From Chloroflexota bacterium (GTDB lineage Bacteria; Chloroflexota; Anaerolineae; Anaerolineales; UBA11579), in NCBI GenBank assembly GCA_009391835.1, contig QWJF01000015.1:1-36477 (forward strand): 36,477 nt of DNA. The letters run 5' to 3'. Below, in pieces: positions 33,523-36,477 of the stretch. Under the pieces are notes generated by a model that saw nothing but the letters and a program-made list of their open reading frames with translations, did not search any database and had not been told where the DNA came from. The position numbers and the translations under genes were made by a program. The stretch's first letter is position 1. Each line of letters begins with the position of its first letter.

Positions 33523-35919
33523 TCAATAAAATAACGGATATTTGCCCGGATTGGCCTCATGCATGAGGTCGTAGACCGCGTAAATAATATCCTCTGTATT
33601 TGGTTTGGACCAATAATTACCATCGGAGCCATAGGCTGGCCTGTGGGCCTGGCCTGTGAGCGTTCTGGGGGCAGAATCCAGCCAGCGGTAACCACCCTGC
33701 TTTTCAAGCACTTCCTGCAGCATGTAAGCGGAAGCACCGCCGGGCACATCCTCATCTAAGAACAACACTCGATTGGTTTTTTTCAGGGATTCAACAATGT
33801 TTCCCCGCGTATCAAAAGGCAACAGTGATTGAACGTCTATGATCTCGATTTCGACGCCAAGGTCGGCGAGCGCGCCAGCTGCTTCGCCAGCTATGCGCAC
33901 CAATGGCCCATACGTGACGACAGTGACATCGGAACCAGGGCGGATGATTTCGGGGACACCAACAGGAACGGTAAATTCGCCGATGTTATCGGGCAACTTT
34001 TCCTTGAGGCGGTATCCATTGAGGGCCTCAACAACCAGTCCAGGTTCATCGCCCGCCAGGAGCGTGTTGTAGAAGCCCACGGCCTGGACCATATTGCGGG
34101 GGACAAGAACGAGCATGCCACGCAGCAAGTGCAGGGCGCCGGCCATGAGCGATCCTGAATGCCAGATGCCTTCCAGGCGATGCCCGCGAGTGCGGACGAT
34201 GACGGGGGCTTTTTGTCCACCACGGGTGCGCCAACTCAGGGTTGCCAAATCATCCGAGAGGATCTGAATAGCATAAAGCAAATAATCCAGATATTGTATT
34301 TCGGCAATGGGGCGCAAGCCACGCATGGCGAGACCTATAGCCTGGCCAATGATAGTGGTCTCGCGAATACCTGTATCAGAAACGCGCAAATCGCCGTACT
34401 TCTCCTGGAGACCAGCAAATCCCTGATTGACGTCGCCCAGGTAGCCAAGATCTTCGCCAAAGGCGACTACGCGTGGATCGCGTTGAAGCATGGCATCAAA
34501 GCCGCGATTTACAATCTCAAAGCCATTCAGGGTCGGTGATTTATCGCTATAACGGGCAGGTATTACGGGGACAGCTTCAGCGGCGTGCGAATAGAGATGA
34601 GAGCCATAACGCTGGCGATTTTCCTTTTCACGGGCGGCCTTCCAATCGATAAGAAGCTGCTTGCCCGGAAGCGACTGATTGCGCAGGGCAAGCATGGCCT
34701 TGCGAAAAGCAACAAAAATGTCCTGGCGGAGGAGATTGGGGGCGGATAAGAGGCTGGCTTTTATGGCCTCGATCTCTTGAGCCGCCTGGGAGGACGAGGC
34801 GACTTCATCCAGCATATCGGCAAAGGTTTGGGCTTCCGCCTGGATGGGGAGTTTGTAGGCGTCCCAAGCAGCGGCGCGCGTTTGCTCTACAAGCGCCCTA
34901 CCCTCTTCTTCAATCTTGGTGAGATCTTTTTCCGCGGCGATCTGTTCAGCTATGATCCACTCGCGGAATTTTTTCAGAGAATCGAATTCCTGTTCCCACT
35001 TAAGGCGCTTGGCGGGTTTGTAGCGCTCGTGGCTGCCTGAGGTTGAATGGCCCTGCGGCTGGGTTAGCTCGGTAATGTGCAGGATTGCGGGAACATGCTC
35101 TTTGCGAGCGATCTCGGCAGCCTGTGCGTAGGCTTCCACAAGGGCGGTGTAATCCCAGCCCTTGACCGTGTAAATATCGTAGCCATCCTTTTTTCCTTTG
35201 TCGCGTTGAAAACCGCTCAGTAGATCGGAGAGGTCGCGGGTGAGCTGGTATTCATTGGGCACTGAGATGCCATAATCATCGTCCCAAATGGAGAGGACGA
35301 GCGGCCCCTGGAGAACACCAACGGCATTGACGGCTTCCCAGAACATCCCCTCGGCGCAACTGGCGTTTCCGATGGTGCCAAAGGCGATTTCATTGCCATT
35401 CTTTGAGAACTGCTTGAATTGCTTGAGTTCCTCCAGTTGGCGATATAGGCTGGAAGCATATGTGAGGCCCACAAGACGGGGCATCTGCGAGGCGGTTGGA
35501 GAGATATCCGAGGCCGTGTTGGCGATCTGAGTGAGATCTTTCCATGTGCCATCCGGATTGAGGCTACGGGTGGCAAAATGAGCATTCATGCCGCGGCCTC
35601 CCGTGGCGGGCTCACGGTCTAGTTCGGGATCGGCATACAATTGGGCAAAGAATTCCGCAAGGGTATGTTCGCCAACGGCGAACATCAATGTTTGGTCGCG
35701 GTAATAACCCGAGCGGAAATCGCCCTTATTAAAGACCTTGGCCATTGCAATTTGGGCCAATTCCTTACCATCGCCAAAAATGCCAAACTTGGCTTTTCCG
35801 CTGAGCACCTCGCGCCGGCCAACCAAACTGGCTTCGCGGGAGTTAAAGGCCATACGATAATCGGCAAGCACTTCTTGACGCGTAAATTTCCGGGTTTGTG
35901 TCTCTTTTCTGGGGGCCAC
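33523..35919 (-). CDS. Fused alpha/beta E1 component of a 2-oxo-acid dehydrogenase (branched-chain type)
   Basis: The 798-residue protein joins an alpha-like half (FRSGYYRDQTLMFAVG; TPP motif TIGNASCAEGMFWEAVNAVG; WDDDYGISVPNEYQLTRD) to a beta-like half from about residue 475 (AFGEDLGYLGDVNQGFAGLQ, SDTGIRETTIIGQAIGLAMRG, then DVQSLLPFD and FLDEDVPGGASAYML). Such fused E1 proteins decarboxylate branched-chain 2-oxo acids or related substrates with thiamine diphosphate and load acyl groups on E2; no E2 or E3 gene is in the window. The start is GTG at 35919 with an AGGA upstream. Its stop is 8 bp from the stop of the convergent kinase gene, with no terminator between. Confidence 0.92.
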   Translation of the reverse strand: MAPRKETQTRKFTRQEVLADYRMAFNSREASLVGRREVLSGKAKFGIFGDGKELAQIAMAKVFNKGDFRSGYYRDQTLMFAVGEHTLAEFFAQLYADPELDREPATGGRGMNAHFATRSLNPDGTWKDLTQIANTASDISPTASQMPRLVGLTYASSLYRQLEELKQFKQFSKNGNEIAFGTIGNASCAEGMFWEAVNAVGVLQGPLVLSIWDDDYGISVPNEYQLTRDLSDLLSGFQRDKGKKDGYDIYTVKGWDYTALVEAYAQAAEIARKEHVPAILHITELTQPQGHSTSGSHERYKPAKRLKWEQEFDSLKKFREWIIAEQIAAEKDLTKIEEEGRALVEQTRAAAWDAYKLPIQAEAQTFADMLDEVASSSQAAQEIEAIKASLLSAPNLLRQDIFVAFRKAMLALRNQSLPGKQLLIDWKAAREKENRQRYGSHLYSHAAEAVPVIPARYSDKSPTLNGFEIVNRGFDAMLQRDPRVVAFGEDLGYLGDVNQGFAGLQEKYGDLRVSDTGIRETTIIGQAIGLAMRGLRPIAEIQYLDYLLYAIQILSDDLATLSWRTRGGQKAPVIVRTRGHRLEGIWHSGSLMAGALHLLRGMLVLVPRNMVQAVGFYNTLLAGDEPGLVVEALNGYRLKEKLPDNIGEFTVPVGVPEIIRPGSDVTVVTYGPLVRIAGEAAGALADLGVEIEIIDVQSLLPFDTRGNIVESLKKTNRVLFLDEDVPGGASAYMLQEVLEKQGGYRWLDSAPRTLTGQAHRPAYGSDGNYWSKPNTEDIIYAVYDLMHEANPGKYPLFY

Positions 35920-36026
35920 CTATTAATCCTGGCCTTTCAAACAGTATGTAAAAACTCGGGGATTCACAAACACGTTCAAGTGTAACACAGCAGACTTGTG
36001 GTGAATAATAGTCTTTTAAAGCGACA

Positions 36027-36057
36027 AACGCCCAGGTGAGGGGGGCACCCGGACGTT
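36027..36057 (-). terminator. Hairpin upstream of the E1 gene (terminator or attenuator)
   Basis: AACGCCCAGGTG (36027-36038) and CACCCGGACGTT (36046-36057) can pair over 12 positions with a 7-base loop. In a minus-strand transcript the two mismatches become G-U pairs, so the hairpin is unbroken in that direction only. The following sequence (UUUGUCGCUUU) is only partly U-rich. It could end the transcript of the small lysine-rich ORF or act in the leader of the E1 mRNA. Confidence 0.4.
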
Positions 36058-36175
36058 CATCATTTTGGATTATACCTATTTCAATTTGATTGTCAAGCTA
36101 AAAAACTTTTAGGTGATTATGTATCTAACAAATGCAGTCGGCTAGAACTCTAATAATCCCCCATTCTGGCCCAGT

Positions 36176-36310
36176 TTACTTGCTGGGCTTTTTCTTTGCC
36201 TTTTTCTCATCCGGCTTGACTTTCAAAAAGGCCTTCATTAGCTCTTTGAAGTCAGGGCCAGACAGGGAAATCGGCTTGTCTTTTTTGTCCTTCTCTTTTT
36301 GCTTTGTCAT
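36176..36310 (-). CDS. Small lysine-rich protein of unknown function (44 residues)
   Basis: The ORF starts at ATG (36308-36310) and encodes a 44-residue, highly charged protein: an N-terminal MTKQKEKDKKDKPISLSG, a possible short helix DFKELMKAFLKVKP, and a basic tail ending KKAKKKPSK. No family was recognised. The gene lies in the AT-rich end of the window, divergent from the partial gene at 36338, and is followed by the hairpin at 36027-36057. It is more plausible than the opposing 81-residue plus-strand frame because its amino-acid composition is that of a real small basic protein. Expression is unproven. Confidence 0.5.
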   Translation of the reverse strand: MTKQKEKDKKDKPISLSGPDFKELMKAFLKVKPDEKKAKKKPSK

Positions 36311-36323
36311 GTCAGAGTCCATC

Positions 36324-36333
36324 TATAATTATA
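36324..36333. promoter_or_regulatory. Divergent -10 palindrome TATAATTATA
   Basis: TATAAT reads on the plus strand at 36324-36329 and on the minus strand at 36333-36328, between two divergent start codons (36310 and 36338). The plus-strand box would give a nearly leaderless start. No good -35 was found for either side. Confidence 0.35.
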
Positions 36334-36337
36334 CGAT

Positions 36338-36477
36338 ATGCCTACAACCCACTCGTTTGTATTTAAGGGCTCGATAAACAATTTTAGAGCATTCATGGAC
36401 GAAATCATGCTCGATTTGGTATACGTGATTCCTTTGATAGATATTAACAAGTTAATTGTTATTCATCAGGTTGAAGA
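36338..36477 (+). CDS. Start of an unknown gene (3'-truncated by window edge)
   Basis: From ATG at 36338 the frame stays open for 46 codons to the window end. It begins MPTTHSFVFKGSINNFRAFM and continues DEIMLDLVYVIPLIDINKLI. It is AT-rich like the rest of this end and unlike the genes upstream. No family was recognised and there is no ribosome binding site, though a TATAAT box lies eight bases upstream. It could be real and leaderless, or chance. Confidence 0.4.
   Translation, partial: MPTTHSFVFKGSINNFRAFMDEIMLDLVYVIPLIDINKLIVIHQVE

Noticed and set aside
36132-36377. 81-codon plus-strand open frame
   Set aside because: Its composition looks like the antisense of a lysine-rich ORF (Phe/Ser-rich), and it overlaps the start of a better frame at 36338.
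1-36477. CRISPR arrays, tRNA/rRNA genes, transposases, riboswitches
   Set aside because: Gaps between genes are short and were read through; no regular repeat-spacer pattern, cloverleaf, transposase motif or recognised riboswitch core was found.

Overview
The window is a bacterial chromosome segment from a moderately GC-rich genome. The gene set suggests an Anaerolineae-like member of Chloroflexota: GAF-type histidine kinases with a short FF-x-PP-type N-terminus before the membrane region, a fused E1 alpha/beta oxo-acid dehydrogenase, the PGI half of a TAL-PGI enzyme, TrmFO, and frequent TTG starts. This placement is inferred from gene style, not from a marker gene.

Region 1 (1-13954) is a catabolic locus. 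It holds the 3' end of an amidase, the three genes homologous to the E. coli oxamate carbamoyltransferase AllF/AllG/AllH (FdrA, DUF1116, DUF2877), a cyclase-family ring hydrolase, a small membrane protein, a molybdopterin hydroxylase large subunit (CoxL/XdhA-like), a cytosine-deaminase-like amidohydrolase and an NmrA-like reductase. Beyond a perfect bidirectional terminator follow a UraA-like NCS2 nucleobase permease and, divergently, a CaiB/BaiF CoA-transferase. Together these suggest import of a nucleobase-like heterocycle, hydroxylation, ring opening, carbamoyl transfer from the ureide, amide hydrolysis and CoA activation. A four-helix-bundle (23S rRNA intervening-sequence family) gene flanked by inverted repeats interrupts the operon between allG and the cyclase.

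Region 2 (13998-18366) carries dinB with a PD-(D/E)XK-like nuclease candidate, then a PGI-type glucose-6-phosphate isomerase and rpiA. Region 3 (18474-26396, minus strand) carries an M28/glutaminyl-cyclase-like peptidase, a class I aminotransferase, hflX and a fused FAD/Fe-S oxidase in a tight run, with trmFO upstream.

Region 4 (26397-33514) is a regulatory block: rpoN (sigma-54) with an unusual zinc-ribbon insertion, a soluble PAS histidine kinase, and a sigma-54 activator that ends right after its AAA+ domain with no DNA-binding domain. A near-consensus sigma-54 promoter precedes rpoN and overlaps a good sigma-70 promoter. A GAF histidine kinase with an apparent one-base frameshift follows. 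Region 5 holds the fused E1 gene (minus strand) and an AT-rich end with a hairpin, a 44-residue lysine-rich ORF and the start of an unknown gene.

Dispersed small repeats occur throughout: 7-bp-periodic AGACTNG arrays at three loci (one inside a coding region), two REP-like palindromes at gene 3' ends, and a 17-bp repeat at two gene boundaries. No tRNA, rRNA, CRISPR array or transposase was seen.
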